A stretch of 64,000 nt of DNA. It comes from Aliiruegeria sabulilitoris. GTDB taxonomy: Bacteria; Pseudomonadota; Alphaproteobacteria; Rhodobacterales; Rhodobacteraceae. Numbering within the stretch: position 1 is the first letter of the stretch; each line of letters begins with the position of its first letter. The stretch is taken from NCBI RefSeq assembly GCF_001558155.1, contig NZ_LOAS01000001.1, positions 62,001 through 126,000 of the forward strand. Reading direction: 5' to 3'. Positions 47,195 through 57,061 of the stretch are shown here, piece by piece. The notes beneath the pieces are model-generated. The model was given only the letters and a program-made list of their open reading frames with translations, made no database searches and was not told the origin of the DNA. A program made the translations under genes and the position numbers.

Positions 47195-48175
47195 TCATCC
47201 TTTTGGTCCGTTCCCATTTTTTTTGGTCATATCGGCCTTGCGCCGCAGGAAAGATCCTGCCCGCAGAAAGGTTCCTGTCTCGTGGCGTGTCCGCGTCCGC
47301 AGAACCGGGCGGTTGGACGTGCTGTGTTTGCGGCCCTCCCGCATGAGGATATATATGCCGCTGCCGATGATCACGCCGGCCCCGATCACCGTCGCCATGT
47401 CGGGGCTCTCGCCAAACAGAATCATGCCATAGAAGGTTGCCCAAATGATCTGGGAATATTGCATGGGCGCGACGATGACTGCCTCGCCGGCCTTGTAGGC
47501 GGCGATCACCCCGAGAGTGGCGCCGAAGGCGAGCACGGCAATCACCGCCTGCGCGGCGAGGTCGATACCGGACAAGGGAACATAGACGAAGGGCAGGATC
47601 GCCCCCATCACGATCACGTTGGCCACCATCGGATAGAGCAGCAACACGACACTGCGCTCCTCGTGGCCGACCTTGCGCACGATGACCGAGGCCAGCGCGC
47701 CGCTGAAGGCGGCAACGAGGGCCGAGGCGTGCCCGAGTGTAAGCTCGGCCGTTCCCGGCCGCAGAACGATGAACACCCCAGCCAGCCCCGCGAGAACCGC
47801 GCCGGCGCGATGCAGGCCGACCTTCTCTCCCAGAAGCGGGATGGAGAGCAGCGTGATCACGAGCGGCATGGCAAAGATGATCGCGTAGAACTGCGCCAGC
47901 GGCACCGTGGTAATGGCATAGAACCCGCAGGCCCCGGTGGTCATCACCGCCACGGTGCGAATGGCGGTCCACCACGGGTGGCGCGGACGCAGATTGCCCG
48001 GCGTATTGTCATGCATCAGCATCAGGGCGGCCAGCGGGAAACCCAGCAGGACACTGAAGAAAACGATCTGGAACGTCGAGTAGGTCCCGCCAAGATATTT
48101 GACGACGACATCGTGCGTTGAGAACAGCCCGAAGGCCAGAAGCGCAGTCAGCGCGCCTTTGGTATTGTTTTGCAT
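47195..48175 (-). CDS. DMT-superfamily transporter (EamA type)
   Basis: 326 residues, ten predicted helices in two EamA repeats. FYAITTVPLAQFYAIIFAMP and LVITLLSIPLLGEKVG lie in repeat one; APMQYSQIIWATFYGMILFG with ESPD in repeat two. Family members export metabolites or amino acids; the substrate is unknown. The frame extends 70 codons upstream through the leuB terminator hairpin, so the ATG at 48175 is the start. Confidence 0.87.
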   Translation of the reverse strand: MQNNTKGALTALLAFGLFSTHDVVVKYLGGTYSTFQIVFFSVLLGFPLAALMLMHDNTPGNLRPRHPWWTAIRTVAVMTTGACGFYAITTVPLAQFYAIIFAMPLVITLLSIPLLGEKVGLHRAGAVLAGLAGVFIVLRPGTAELTLGHASALVAAFSGALASVIVRKVGHEERSVVLLLYPMVANVIVMGAILPFVYVPLSGIDLAAQAVIAVLAFGATLGVIAAYKAGEAVIVAPMQYSQIIWATFYGMILFGESPDMATVIGAGVIIGSGIYILMREGRKHSTSNRPVLRTRTRHETGTFLRAGSFLRRKADMTKKNGNGPKG

Positions 48176-48300
48176 GGGAGCGATCCCGACTCTGGTACTA
48201 CCGGGGATAATGTCAGCGTTACTGCGGTTCCGGCGATGTGAAAAGGGGGCGCTTTCCTCTTTTGGGAAGGTTTTGCGCCTTTCGGCGTGTTCCCGCCACG

Positions 48301-48333
48301 AAAAAGGGCCCCTCCGATCCATCGGAGGGGCCC
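48301..48333 (-). terminator. Rho-independent terminator of leuB
   Basis: 13-bp perfect stem GGGCCCCTCCGAT (48306-48318) and ATCGGAGGGGCCC (48321-48333). On the minus strand it is followed by TTTTT (48305-48301). Confidence 0.92.
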
Positions 48334-48368
48334 AATCCTGTTGCCCGCGCAGGGCGCGGATGTCCGGC

Positions 48369-49478
48369 TCAGAGCGAGGCGTCAAGCGCGGCGACGATCG
48401 CGTCGCCCATCTCGGAGGTCGAGACAGGGGTGCCGCCTTCCGGGCCCATCAGGTCCGCGGTGCGCAGCCCGTCGGCCAGCACCTTCTCCACCGCGGCTTC
48501 GAGCCGGTCGGCTTCGGCGCCCTGGTCGAAGGAATAGCGCAGCGCCATGGCGAAGCTGAGGATACAGGCGATCGGGTTGGCCTTGCCCTGGCCGGCGATA
48601 TCCGGCGCGGAGCCGTGTACCGGTTCGTAGAGCGCTTTCGGGCGGCCATTCTCCATCGGTGCGCCGAGGCTCGCGGAGGGCAGCATGCCCAAGCTTCCGG
48701 TCAACATCGCGGCCACGTCCGAGAGCAAATCGCCAAAGAGGTTGTCCGTTACGATGACGTCGAACTGCTTGGGCCAGCGGCAGAGCTGCATCCCGCCGGC
48801 GTCGGCATACATGTGCGACAGCTCGACCTCGGGGTATTCCTTGTCATGCACCTCTTGCACGACCTCGCGCCAGAGCACGCCCGATTCCATCACGTTGGCC
48901 TTTTCCATCGAGCAGACCTTGTTGCCACGGCGCTTGGCCAGCTCGAAGGCGGAGCGGGCCACGCGGGCAATCTCGCTCTCTGTGTAGCGCTGCGTGTTCA
49001 CGCCCTCGCGCTCGCCATTGGCGTTCACGGAAACACCGCGCGGCTCGCCGAAATAGACGCCGGAGGTCAGCTCGCGGACGATCATGATGTCGAGGCCGGC
49101 AACCACGTCGCGCTTGAGCGAGGAGAAATCGGCCAGCGCGTCGAAGCATTGCGCCGGGCGCAGGTTGGAAAAGAGATCCATCTCCTTGCGCAGGCGCAGC
49201 AAGCCGCGCTCGGGCTTCAGCGAGAAGTCGAGATCGTCATATTGCGGGCCACCCACGGCACCAAGCAGGACGGCGTCGGCCTCCTGCGCCTTGGCCATCG
49301 TCTCGTCGGTCAGCGGCACGCCATGCTTGTCATAGGCGATACCGCCGACAAGGTCTTCGCTGACGTCGAATTGCAGGTCGCGCTTGGCGCCGTACCAATC
49401 GATGATCTTGCGAACCTCGGTCATGACTTCGGGGCCGATGCCGTCGCCGGGCAGGATCAGGAGGGATGGGGTGCTCAT
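48369..49478 (-). CDS. leuB: 3-isopropylmalate dehydrogenase
   Basis: 369 residues, leucine biosynthesis step three. [20 protein letters not shown] is the nucleotide-binding start; [20 protein letters not shown] the substrate Arg cluster; [20 protein letters not shown] the metal/NAD region with its Asp residues. Terminated by a strong hairpin 36 bases on. Confidence 0.96.
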   Translation of the reverse strand: MSTPSLLILPGDGIGPEVMTEVRKIIDWYGAKRDLQFDVSEDLVGGIAYDKHGVPLTDETMAKAQEADAVLLGAVGGPQYDDLDFSLKPERGLLRLRKEMDLFSNLRPAQCFDALADFSSLKRDVVAGLDIMIVRELTSGVYFGEPRGVSVNANGEREGVNTQRYTESEIARVARSAFELAKRRGNKVCSMEKANVMESGVLWREVVQEVHDKEYPEVELSHMYADAGGMQLCRWPKQFDVIVTDNLFGDLLSDVAAMLTGSLGMLPSASLGAPMENGRPKALYEPVHGSAPDIAGQGKANPIACILSFAMALRYSFDQGAEADRLEAAVEKVLADGLRTADLMGPEGGTPVSTSEMGDAIVAALDASL

Positions 49479-49609
49479 GAGTCTTAAATCCTTGCAAGAT
49501 GTGTCCGGGCGGGGTTACCCGCGCTGCCCCGAGGAATCAAGAACCACGCCGTGCTCAAGGGGGCGCAACATCGGTGCGACGGCGGAAAAACCGTCCCTCG
49601 GCGCGTTTC

Positions 49610-50698
49610 TCAAGGAATGCGGATGTCGACCCAGACCATCCGGTGGCGGGAGGCCTTCCGCGCCAGCTCCTGCGCCCGTTCGTCTTCGGGCCAGTGAACG
49701 CCGCTTTTCACAACCTCCAGATCGACCGATGGCAGCACGTAATCCACCCTGAGATTTCCCGTGCCCCCCTTGGCCGCGGGCGTCCATTCCGCCGTATCCA
49801 GGCCCGGATCGCCCGTATGGACGGGATCCGCGGCCGCCCGTGCACCGGGGCTTGCCGGTTGCGGGTCCTGCAGGCGCGGGTCGGCAAGCAGCGCCGCAAT
49901 GGCTTCGCGACGCCCATCCCCATCGCTTGGATCGAGGTTCATGTTCCCGAGGATCACGAAACCCTCCTGCGGCACCGGCGCGCCGAGACCGCCATCCAGA
50001 AAGACCTGCCAGAGGCGTGTTTCATCGGCATTGCGCAGCCCGTTGCGGTCTTCCGGTCCGTCGAAGACCGGCGGCGTGGCCGACATCGCCAGCAAGGACA
50101 GCGCCGCGCGCCCGGGCCCGCGGACCGGCACCACCCAATGGCCGGTGCTCGACAGGCGCTGGATGGCAAGCGCCTCTTCGGAGGGGAACGGGACGCCGCC
50201 AGTTGCTGGCAGGCGCGCGCCGGGAAGATCCTTCCACAGGAGTGCCGAGAAATCCCGAACCTCCTCCTCGATGACGGGAAAACGGCTCAGAAGAGCCATG
50301 CCGCCATGACCGGAAAAGCGCCCATAGCCCTGCGCATCGCGCGGCTCACCCGTGCGGCCATTGCCGTCCATGTCGAGCTTCGTGGCCATGCCGCTGTTTG
50401 GGCGCAGGCTGAAAAGATGCGGATAGTCGGCGCCAGCCTCAGCGAGGTGCTCCGCCAGCGCGCGCAGCGCCACGTTGCCTGCGTCGTAATCGAAGCCCGT
50501 CAGCAGAAGGATATCCGGGGACAGCTCCGCAACGACCGAAATGAAGGCGGCGATCTGCTCATCCTCGCTCTTGAGGATATCGCGCAGCAGCAGCCCCGGC
50601 CCCTTGCGGGACAATTCCGGCGAATAGCTCGCAATACGTACGGTCTCGGCCATCGCCGCGCCAACGGTCAGGACGACAAGCAGGACGGCCGCGATCAG
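49610..50698 (-). CDS. Secreted endonuclease/exonuclease/phosphatase-family protein
   Basis: About 362 residues if translation starts at the CTG at 50698. YLIAAVLLVVLTVGAAMA is a signal peptide followed by ETVRIASYSPEL. Later ELSPDILLLTGFDYDAGN, FVILGNMNLDPSDGDGRREA and LRVDYVLPSVDLEVVKSGVH fit the EEP fold (catalytic Asn/Asp/His patterns partly recognisable). No ATG, GTG or TTG stands directly before the signal peptide. The only ones are the ATG at 50824, deep in the previous gene, and the ATG at 50653, after the peptide. The CTG overlaps the upstream TGA as CTGA. Substrate unknown. Confidence 0.72.
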   Translation of the reverse strand: MIAAVLLVVLTVGAAMAETVRIASYSPELSRKGPGLLLRDILKSEDEQIAAFISVVAELSPDILLLTGFDYDAGNVALRALAEHLAEAGADYPHLFSLRPNSGMATKLDMDGNGRTGEPRDAQGYGRFSGHGGMALLSRFPVIEEEVRDFSALLWKDLPGARLPATGGVPFPSEEALAIQRLSSTGHWVVPVRGPGRAALSLLAMSATPPVFDGPEDRNGLRNADETRLWQVFLDGGLGAPVPQEGFVILGNMNLDPSDGDGRREAIAALLADPRLQDPQPASPGARAAADPVHTGDPGLDTAEWTPAAKGGTGNLRVDYVLPSVDLEVVKSGVHWPEDERAQELARKASRHRMVWVDIRIP

Positions 50699-51537
50699 GT
50701 AACGAAGGCCTGCGGTTGCGCGGTGATCGGCTCGGAGGTCCGCTTGCGCATCTCCGTGATCATGTCGGCCACGCGCGACATGGCGATACCGCGCATGAAA
50801 AGGCTCAGCGGCAGGAAAGCCCATAGCGACACCATCCAGATCAAGGTCTGCGGTTCGGAGATCGCCGCCTGACCGAAGAGCGAAGTCGCGGCCTTGCCGA
50901 TCGCCGGGATCAGGAATGGCAGAAGAAACCCTAAGGCAAGGTTAACGCGCGCATCCCGGTTGAGCCGGTCCACCACATCGCCACCGGCGGTCGGGTCGAA
51001 CGTGGGCAAGTTGATCCAGACGTTGAAGGCGCCGGACCGAGAAGGCCAGTTCTTCAACTTCAGGATCAGGTAGAAAAAGGTGATCGCCATCAGCGAGATG
51101 AAATAGGCCATCCCGGCGGAAGTCCGCACCGCGACGAGCTGTTCGGCGGGGGTCGCTTCCGGCAGCGACAGCAGGACGAGCCGGACAGGGCTGTAGGGAA
51201 AATCGAGCGCCACGCCGACCAGTCCGCCAAGCGCCTCCATGAACATCGTCAGCCCGCTGGGGTCGGTCTGACCGCGCACCAGGACGGAGAGGAAGAACAG
51301 CGTCATGAACAGGGACAGGTAGCGGATACGGTTGAATGGCGGCGCGTCCCGGAACTCGACCAGGCTGGGATAAACGGAGGAATACTCGGAGAATGTCAGC
51401 AGGGCGCAGGCCAGCGCGATCAAAACCATGATCTGCGGCGCGTCGTCCCGCACCCCCGGCACAAGCAGAGATGGCAGCAGGATCACCACCGCCACAAGAA
51501 TCGCCCGCACTGTCGCGCTCGTAAGCTTCGAGAACAC
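50695..51537 (-). CDS. Membrane protein of unknown function
   Basis: 280 residues with about six hydrophobic segments (for example LVAVVILLPSLLVPG, IMVLIALACALLTFSEYSSV, SLFMTLFFLSVLVRG, MAYFISLMAITFFYLILKLK, LALGFLLPFLIPAIG). I do not recognise a family. The GTG at 51537 is preceded by GGAGG 9 nt away; the frame continues upstream without a good start. Linked to the EEP gene by a CTGA overlap. Confidence 0.72.
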   Translation of the reverse strand: MFSKLTSATVRAILVAVVILLPSLLVPGVRDDAPQIMVLIALACALLTFSEYSSVYPSLVEFRDAPPFNRIRYLSLFMTLFFLSVLVRGQTDPSGLTMFMEALGGLVGVALDFPYSPVRLVLLSLPEATPAEQLVAVRTSAGMAYFISLMAITFFYLILKLKNWPSRSGAFNVWINLPTFDPTAGGDVVDRLNRDARVNLALGFLLPFLIPAIGKAATSLFGQAAISEPQTLIWMVSLWAFLPLSLFMRGIAMSRVADMITEMRKRTSEPITAQPQAFVT

Positions 51538-51998
51538 TGCTCGATACCTCCATCCCGGACGGTCACGATACGATGCCGTGCCCTTGTTCCGGCGTGGATG
51601 CGTCCAATTGGACGCGATGCCCCAACTTTTCCGAAACATTTGCCGCTTTCGCCGCCGCCCCACAAGTCCAAGTCTAGGTTAACAAAGCCTTTAGGGCCGA
51701 TTTGCGGGCGAAATGGTGCGCCTTTGCATCAAGTTTGTGGACAAATGAAGGCATCTCCCTGGCCGCAGCGGTTGTACGTCGCGCATGTTCGGCCCCTGGG
51801 AACGATCCTTTCGGATCGTGACCCCGGCGGGAATATTTGGCGTCAGAAGAAGTATCTGACTTCGTTTGACTTTCTGGGGCTTGATCGTGCCGTCGGAGGA
51901 TGCGCTGCGAGATGCGCCGGATCGGCTCGATGCTTTGGACAAGAAAAGAGGGGCACCCTGGCCCCTCTCTCGCGTCGTGCAAAGATCTTGTTACGGTC
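51538..51998. other. Intergenic region with two hairpins
   Basis: 461 bases between leuD and the membrane protein gene. It holds the leuD terminator (separate entry) and a short perfect hairpin ACGATCC-TTTC-GGATCGT at 51802-51819 without a T-tract. No gene seen. Confidence 0.5.
51941..51968 (-). terminator. Rho-independent terminator of leuD
   Basis: 8-bp stem AGAGGGGC (51947-51954) and GCCCCTCT (51961-51968). On the minus strand it runs into TTTTCTT (51947-51941). Confidence 0.8.
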
Positions 51999-52604
51999 TC
52001 AGACCCAGGGGCGCGACTGTGCGGCCTGCGCCTCGAACGTATCGATGGAAGCAACCTTTTCCAGCGTCAGCCCAATATCGTCGAGGCCGTTGAGCAGGCA
52101 ATGCTTCTTGAACGCATCGACCTCGAAGGAAATCTCGCCACCGTCCGGTCCGGTGATGGTCTGGCTATCCAGATCGACCGTGATGACCGCGTTGGAGCCG
52201 CGCTCGGCGTCATCCATCAGCTTGTCGACATCTTCCTGCGGCAGCGCGATCGGCAGGATGCCGTTCTTGAAGCAGTTGTTGAAGAAAATATCGGCGAAGC
52301 TCGGCGCGATGACGCAGGAAATTCCGAAATCCTTGATTGCCCAGGGGGCGTGCTCGCGCGAGGAGCCGCAGCCGAAATTGTCGCCCGAGACAAGGATTTT
52401 CGCTTCGCGATAGGCCGGCTTGTTCAGAACGAAGTCTTCGACTTCGTTACCATCGGAATCGTAGCGCATCTCGTCGAAGAGGTTCACGCCAAGCCCGGAG
52501 CGCTTGATCGTCTTCAGGAACTGCTTGGGGATGATCATGTCGGTATCGACATTGATCAGCGGAAGGGGGGCGGCGATGCCCGTCAAAGTGGTGAACTTGT
52601 CCAT
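51999..52604 (-). CDS. leuD: 3-isopropylmalate dehydratase, small subunit
   Basis: 201 residues. [20 protein letters not shown] is the LeuD signature; [20 protein letters not shown] is near the start. With LeuC it isomerises 2- to 3-isopropylmalate. The HdeD-like gene lies between it and leuC. Confidence 0.96.
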   Translation of the reverse strand: MDKFTTLTGIAAPLPLINVDTDMIIPKQFLKTIKRSGLGVNLFDEMRYDSDGNEVEDFVLNKPAYREAKILVSGDNFGCGSSREHAPWAIKDFGISCVIAPSFADIFFNNCFKNGILPIALPQEDVDKLMDDAERGSNAVITVDLDSQTITGPDGGEISFEVDAFKKHCLLNGLDDIGLTLEKVASIDTFEAQAAQSRPWV

Positions 52605-52688
52605 TTCGTCGTCCTTTTGCCGTCTTCGGGGAGTGCCCCCCGGCGGCTCAGATCTGGTTTTCGCGGCCCGGCGGGGCCACGGTTTGCA

Positions 52689-53213
52689 TCAATATTCGTC
52701 CGTATGGGCGCGCAGGAACAGCGCCAGAACGGAGAGGGCCGCGCCGTTGAAGACCAGCTCGATACCGAGAAGGATGCCGAGCAGTCGTTCGCTTGTCTGC
52801 AGGAAGTTCGCCAAGATGAACCCGGCGAGCAGGATCGAGAGCGAACCGGAGATCAGCATCATCCAGTAGTAACCGGTCTGTCGCATGCGGAAGGCCCAGA
52901 ACAGGCGCAGCACGCCAGCAAAGGCGATGACAAGGGTAATGACGGCCGTGATGGACATCGTGCCTTCAAGCGGGTTGCGCATGAAGGAGAGGCCGAGCAC
53001 CGCGATCAGCAATCCAAGCAACATCGACAGGGCCTTGTTGCCAAGGCCGTTGTCGGAGAAGCCGAGGACCATCTGAACGCCGCCCGCCAGCAACAGCATC
53101 GAGCCCGTCACCCAGACGATCCCGATGGACACCGCCACGGCGTTGCCCAGGGCAAGGGCCCCAAGAGCAATCGACAGCAGTCCTGCCATCAGCCATCTGG
53201 CCCATTCGCTCAT
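52689..53213 (-). CDS. HdeD-like (DUF308) membrane protein
   Basis: 174 residues, six predicted helices in pairs. GLLSIALGALALGNAVAVSI, GLLIAVLGLSFMRNPLEGTM and GSLSILLAGFILANFLQTSE show the repeated DUF308 pattern. HdeD of E. coli belongs to acid stress; the role here is unknown. It sits between leuC and leuD on the same strand. Confidence 0.82.
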   Translation of the reverse strand: MSEWARWLMAGLLSIALGALALGNAVAVSIGIVWVTGSMLLLAGGVQMVLGFSDNGLGNKALSMLLGLLIAVLGLSFMRNPLEGTMSITAVITLVIAFAGVLRLFWAFRMRQTGYYWMMLISGSLSILLAGFILANFLQTSERLLGILLGIELVFNGAALSVLALFLRAHTDEY

Positions 53214-53258
53214 GAAACCCACCTCGTACACGGCACGCTTACCCAATTGCCCGCGACC

Positions 53259-54662
53259 CTACATCACTTCGCGCACATCTGTCAGCTTTCCATTTATGGC
53301 AGCAGCGGCGGCCATGGCGGGGCTCATCAGATGCGTGCGGCCCTTGAAGCCCTGGCGGCCTTCGAAGTTCCGGTTGGAGGTCGAGGCGCAGCGTTCGCCC
53401 GGCGCAAGCTGGTCGGGGTTCATGGCCAGGCACATGGAGCAGCCCGCGAGACGCCACTCGAAACCGGCCGCCTCGAAAATCTCGGCCAGGCCTTCTTCCT
53501 CGGCCTGCGCACGCACGAGACCGGAGCCCGGAACGACCATGCCACGAACGCCCTCGGCGATCTTCTTGCCTTTCACAATCTCGGCCGCAGCGCGCAGGTC
53601 CTCGATCCGGCCATTGGTGCAGGAGCCGATGAACACGGCGTCAATGGCGACCTCGGACAGCGGCGTGCCGGGCTTCAGACCCATGTATTCGAGCGAACGG
53701 CGCGCGGCATCGACCTTGCCACCGGTGAAATCCTCAGGGCTGGGCACGACGCTGGTGATCGGCAGCACATCCTCGGGCGAGGTACCCCAGGTCACGACCG
53801 GCGCGATATCCTCGCCCTTGAGCGTGACGACCTTGTCGAAGACGGCATCGTCATCGGTGTAGAGCGTTTTCCACCAGTTGAGCGCGGCTTCCCACTGGGC
53901 ACCTTTCGGCGCATGGGGGCGGCCCTTGACGTATTCGAAGGTGGTCTCGTCCGGCGCGATCAGGCCCGCACGCGCGCCGCCCTCGATCGCCATGTTGCAG
54001 ACGGTCATGCGGCCTTCCATGGAAAGGTCGCGGATCGCCTCGCCGCAATACTCGATCACGTAGCCGGTGCCGCCGGCGGTGCCGGTCTTGCCGATCACGG
54101 CGAGCGTGATGTCCTTGGCGGTCACGCCGGGGCTCAGCTTGCCGGTGATCTCGACCTTCATGTTCTTGGACTTCTTCTGGATCAGCGTCTGGGTGGCCAG
54201 AACGTGTTCCACTTCGGAAGTGCCGATGCCATGGGCCAGCGCGCCGAAGGCGCCGTGGGTGGCCGTGTGGCTATCGCCGCAGACGACGGTCATGCCCGGC
54301 AGCGTCCAGCCCTGCTCGGGGCCGACGATGTGGACGATGCCCTGGCGGATGTCGTCCACAGGGTAATAATTGATGCCGAATTCCTTGGCGTTCGTGTCGA
54401 GCGCGTCCACCTGGATGCGGCTCTCCTCGTTCTTGATGCCCTCCTCGCGGTCGAGCGTCGTGGGAACATTATGGTCCGGAACGGCAATGGTCTTCTCCGG
54501 CGCGCGGACGGGGCGGCCGGCCATGCGCAGCCCTTCGAAGGCCTGGGGACTGGTCACTTCATGCACGAGGTGACGGTCGATATAGAGCAGACAGGTGCCA
54601 TCCTCGGCTTCGTGGGCGACATGCGCGTCCCAGATCTTGTCGTAAATCGTCTTGCCAGTCAT
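53259..54662 (-). CDS. leuC: 3-isopropylmalate dehydratase, large subunit
   Basis: 467 residues, aconitase family. Iron-sulfur Cys ligands in [17 protein letters not shown] and [40 protein letters not shown] is the substrate region. The start is the ATG at 54662; the frame opens 17 codons earlier. Confidence 0.96.
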   Translation of the reverse strand: MTGKTIYDKIWDAHVAHEAEDGTCLLYIDRHLVHEVTSPQAFEGLRMAGRPVRAPEKTIAVPDHNVPTTLDREEGIKNEESRIQVDALDTNAKEFGINYYPVDDIRQGIVHIVGPEQGWTLPGMTVVCGDSHTATHGAFGALAHGIGTSEVEHVLATQTLIQKKSKNMKVEITGKLSPGVTAKDITLAVIGKTGTAGGTGYVIEYCGEAIRDLSMEGRMTVCNMAIEGGARAGLIAPDETTFEYVKGRPHAPKGAQWEAALNWWKTLYTDDDAVFDKVVTLKGEDIAPVVTWGTSPEDVLPITSVVPSPEDFTGGKVDAARRSLEYMGLKPGTPLSEVAIDAVFIGSCTNGRIEDLRAAAEIVKGKKIAEGVRGMVVPGSGLVRAQAEEEGLAEIFEAAGFEWRLAGCSMCLAMNPDQLAPGERCASTSNRNFEGRQGFKGRTHLMSPAMAAAAAINGKLTDVREVM

Positions 54663-54907
54663 GTGGGGGTCTCTCCCGGTTCGGGTATGTGAATTGGACA
54701 TGGGAAGGGGCACCGCGAAACGCGGCGCCGGGCGCGCCTCATAGGAGGCCGGTTACACGGGCCTTCAGACCGTGGAAGCGCCATGGCAGGCGCGCGTGGT
54801 CATCCATGTCGAAATTCCTTGCCATGCGCATTCCGCTACAACCACTCGCTCCTTATCGCAAGAGCTTGGGCATTGCCTCCGCCCGGTTTCGCGGGCAATC
54901 CTGCCAT

Positions 54908-56233
54908 ATGGAGCAGGATATCCGAGCCTTTCTGGAAGAACTACTGACCTTCGCGCAGCAGCTCGAAACGTCGGGCCGCCTTCTGCTGCTGCCGTCTCGG
55001 CTGCTGCAACTGGGCATTATCGCCGGGCTGATTCTGCTCTCCCAACTGGTACGGATCCTGCTCGCGGACCGGATCCGTGACCGGATCCGACAACTGGAAG
55101 GACGCAGCAAGACGCAGTTGCGCATGTTCGTCATGCTGCAGCGGCGTGTGGCGCTCATCACCTTCTGCCTTTTGTGCTGGCTGACCGTCTTCGTCATGCG
55201 CGATGTGATGGGGCTGTTCCCATCCCGAAGCTACATGATCGTTGTGGCCGGAACGATCGCCTTCGCTTGGCTGGTGATCGGGATCACGACCCGCTTCATC
55301 ACCAACCCGTTAATGCGGCGCATAGTGAACTGGGGAGCGTGGATCTTCGCGACCCTGCATTTCACCGGGTTGCTCGAGGAAACCGCGAATCTGCTGGATT
55401 CGCTCTCCATCGAGATCCAGGATTTCCGGCTTTCGCTTCTGAACGTGCTCCAGGCGGTCGCAATCACTGGTGCGCTTCTGTTCATAGCCCGGGTCCTGTC
55501 ACGCGCCGGGGCCCGCAGCCTGCGGGGCAATGAAGACATCTCCCCGAGCATGGGCGAGTTGCTCTCCAAGCTGCTGCAGGCCTTTCTCTATGTCTCGGCG
55601 GTCTTCCTGGGGTTGCGCGCGGTCGGGTTCGATCCGTCCGGGTTCACCGTGCTGTCCGGGGCCATTGGCGTCGGCATCGGCTTTGGCCTGCAGAAGATCG
55701 TCTCCAACATCGTCTCCGGTGCCATCATCCTGATGGACCAATCGGTGAAACCGGGCGACGTCATCTCGCTCGGCGACACCTTCGGCTGGATCCAGTCGCT
55801 CGGCGCCCGCTACGTCTCCGTGGTCACCCGCGACGGGCGCGAATACCTGATCCCGAACGAGGACCTGATCACCAGTCAGGTCGTCAACTGGAGCCATTCC
55901 GACGAGTTCGTCCGGCTCGATATCCATTTCGGCACCGACTACGCGGACGATCCCTACCTTGTCCGCCGCACCGCCATCGCGGCCGCCAGGAGCGTTCCGC
56001 GCGTGCTGTCGAGCAAGAGCCCCGTCTGCCACATCACCGGTTTCGGCGACAGTTCGGTCGATTACGTCCTCCGTTTCTGGATCACCGATCCGACGAAGGG
56101 GCTGACGAATGTACGCGGCGATGTCTTCCTCGCGCTCTGGGATGCGTTCAAGGAAGCCGGGATCAGCATTCCCTTCCCGCGCCGCGATCTGCGCATGCTT
56201 CCAGATGAAAAACCGGTCCAGCCGGTCGATTGA
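54908..56233 (+). CDS. Mechanosensitive ion channel (MscS family)
   Basis: 441 residues from the ATG at 54908, with four or five N-terminal helices (about 25-240). The MscS core follows: FTVLSGAIGVGIGFGLQKIV then SNIVSGAIILMDQSVKPGDV, the pore helix and its beta domain. The C-terminal part ends GISIPFPRRDLRML. It releases solutes on hypo-osmotic shock. The frame extends 73 codons upstream, but that part looks non-coding and the ribosome site of 54908 is weak. Confidence 0.85.
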   Translation: MEQDIRAFLEELLTFAQQLETSGRLLLLPSRLLQLGIIAGLILLSQLVRILLADRIRDRIRQLEGRSKTQLRMFVMLQRRVALITFCLLCWLTVFVMRDVMGLFPSRSYMIVVAGTIAFAWLVIGITTRFITNPLMRRIVNWGAWIFATLHFTGLLEETANLLDSLSIEIQDFRLSLLNVLQAVAITGALLFIARVLSRAGARSLRGNEDISPSMGELLSKLLQAFLYVSAVFLGLRAVGFDPSGFTVLSGAIGVGIGFGLQKIVSNIVSGAIILMDQSVKPGDVISLGDTFGWIQSLGARYVSVVTRDGREYLIPNEDLITSQVVNWSHSDEFVRLDIHFGTDYADDPYLVRRTAIAAARSVPRVLSSKSPVCHITGFGDSSVDYVLRFWITDPTKGLTNVRGDVFLALWDAFKEAGISIPFPRRDLRMLPDEKPVQPVD

Positions 56234-56340
56234 TCACACAGGTTTTTCTGCGTCAGGCTGTCGCGGGCCTTGATTTCTTCGCCTCAAACGTCTTTATGCC
56301 CCTTTGTCTTCCCGAAATACTAAGGAATGAGAGGCATCCG

Positions 56341-56484
56341 ATGCGTCGGGTCTATAGTAATGTTCATATCGGTCTGATCTCCGCCCTGCTGCTGGCGGCC
56401 ATCGCCTTTGAAGCGGGTGCTGCCCATGGGGAGCAACCGGCGACAGAAGCGATTCAGGTCAGTTTCGCCTCGGAAATCCGCTGA
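56341..56484 (+). CDS. Possible small exported peptide
   Basis: 47 codons. ATG at 56341 preceded by GAGAGG. NVHIGLISALLLAAIAFEAG then AAHGEQ looks like a signal peptide with a cleavage site, leaving a mature piece of about 20 residues. No family known. May be an overcall. Confidence 0.35.
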   Translation: MRRVYSNVHIGLISALLLAAIAFEAGAAHGEQPATEAIQVSFASEIR

Positions 56485-56626
56485 AATGAGTGTTTTTGCG
56501 CCTCAGAGAGGCGTTTCCAGCACGATTTCGCACAGAATTGGCGCCGTCGTTGAGACGTCACCAAAGCAGTGCTATCGTGGAGACGAGCCCGACGCCGGGG
56601 CTTTGGCGGCGAATAGCAAGGAGGAT

Positions 56627-56687
56627 AATGTCCTGTCTCACCATGCGGAGGCCGCCACGCAAACGGCGGCAGAAGAGGCGTCCATGA
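56627..56687 (+). CDS. Possible 19-codon leader peptide before rsfS
   Basis: ATG at about 56627 stands right after GGAGGATA. The peptide MSCLTMRRPPRKRRQKRRP is strongly basic. Its TGA (56685-56687) overlaps the rsfS ATG (56684) as ATGA. This is the only good ribosome site near rsfS, so the leader may couple its translation. Inference from sequence layout only. Confidence 0.4.
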
Positions 56688-57061
56688 TGCCATCCGAGTT
56701 CGAATCTGCAGACGCGTCCGCGCTTCTGGAACGCATTCTGTCCTCTCTCGCCGAAGACAAGGCCGAGGACGTGGTCACGATCGGCCTGCGCGGCAAGTCG
56801 GAGATGGCCGACCACATGGTCGTCTGCTCGGGCCGCTCGTCCCGTCAGGTCGCGGCGATCTCGGACAAGCTCGTCGAGCGGCTAAAGGCCGATTTCGGAG
56901 TCATTTCCAAGGTCGAGGGCAAGGATGCCGGCGACTGGGTGCTGATCGACGCGGGCGACGTGATCGTCCATGTCTTCAGGCCCGAAGTGCGCGAGTTCTA
57001 CCAACTCGAAAAGATGTGGCAGTCCGTGGGCAGCACCGGCAAGGCTGGCTCGCAAACCTGA
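56684..57061 (+). CDS. rsfS: Ribosome silencing factor RsfS
   Basis: 125 residues. EDKAEDVVTIGLRGKSEMAD then HMVVCSGRSSRQVAAISDKL and GDWVLIDAGDVIVHVFRPEV are the RsfS/DUF143 signature. It binds ribosomal protein L14 and keeps the subunits apart when nutrients are scarce. The frame is open upstream; ATG 56684 (or 56687) gives the usual length. The rlmH start shares one base with its stop. Confidence 0.93.
   Translation: MMPSEFESADASALLERILSSLAEDKAEDVVTIGLRGKSEMADHMVVCSGRSSRQVAAISDKLVERLKADFGVISKVEGKDAGDWVLIDAGDVIVHVFRPEVREFYQLEKMWQSVGSTGKAGSQT

Noticed and set aside
51802-51819. Perfect 7-bp hairpin as a possible terminator
   Set aside because: No T-tract on either strand and no gene end close by; kept only as a note under the intergenic entry.
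51900-54692. 930-residue open frame on the plus strand
   Set aside because: It is the antisense of leuD, the hdeD-like gene and leuC; the composition (many G, H, D, R) is typical of GC-rich antisense frames.
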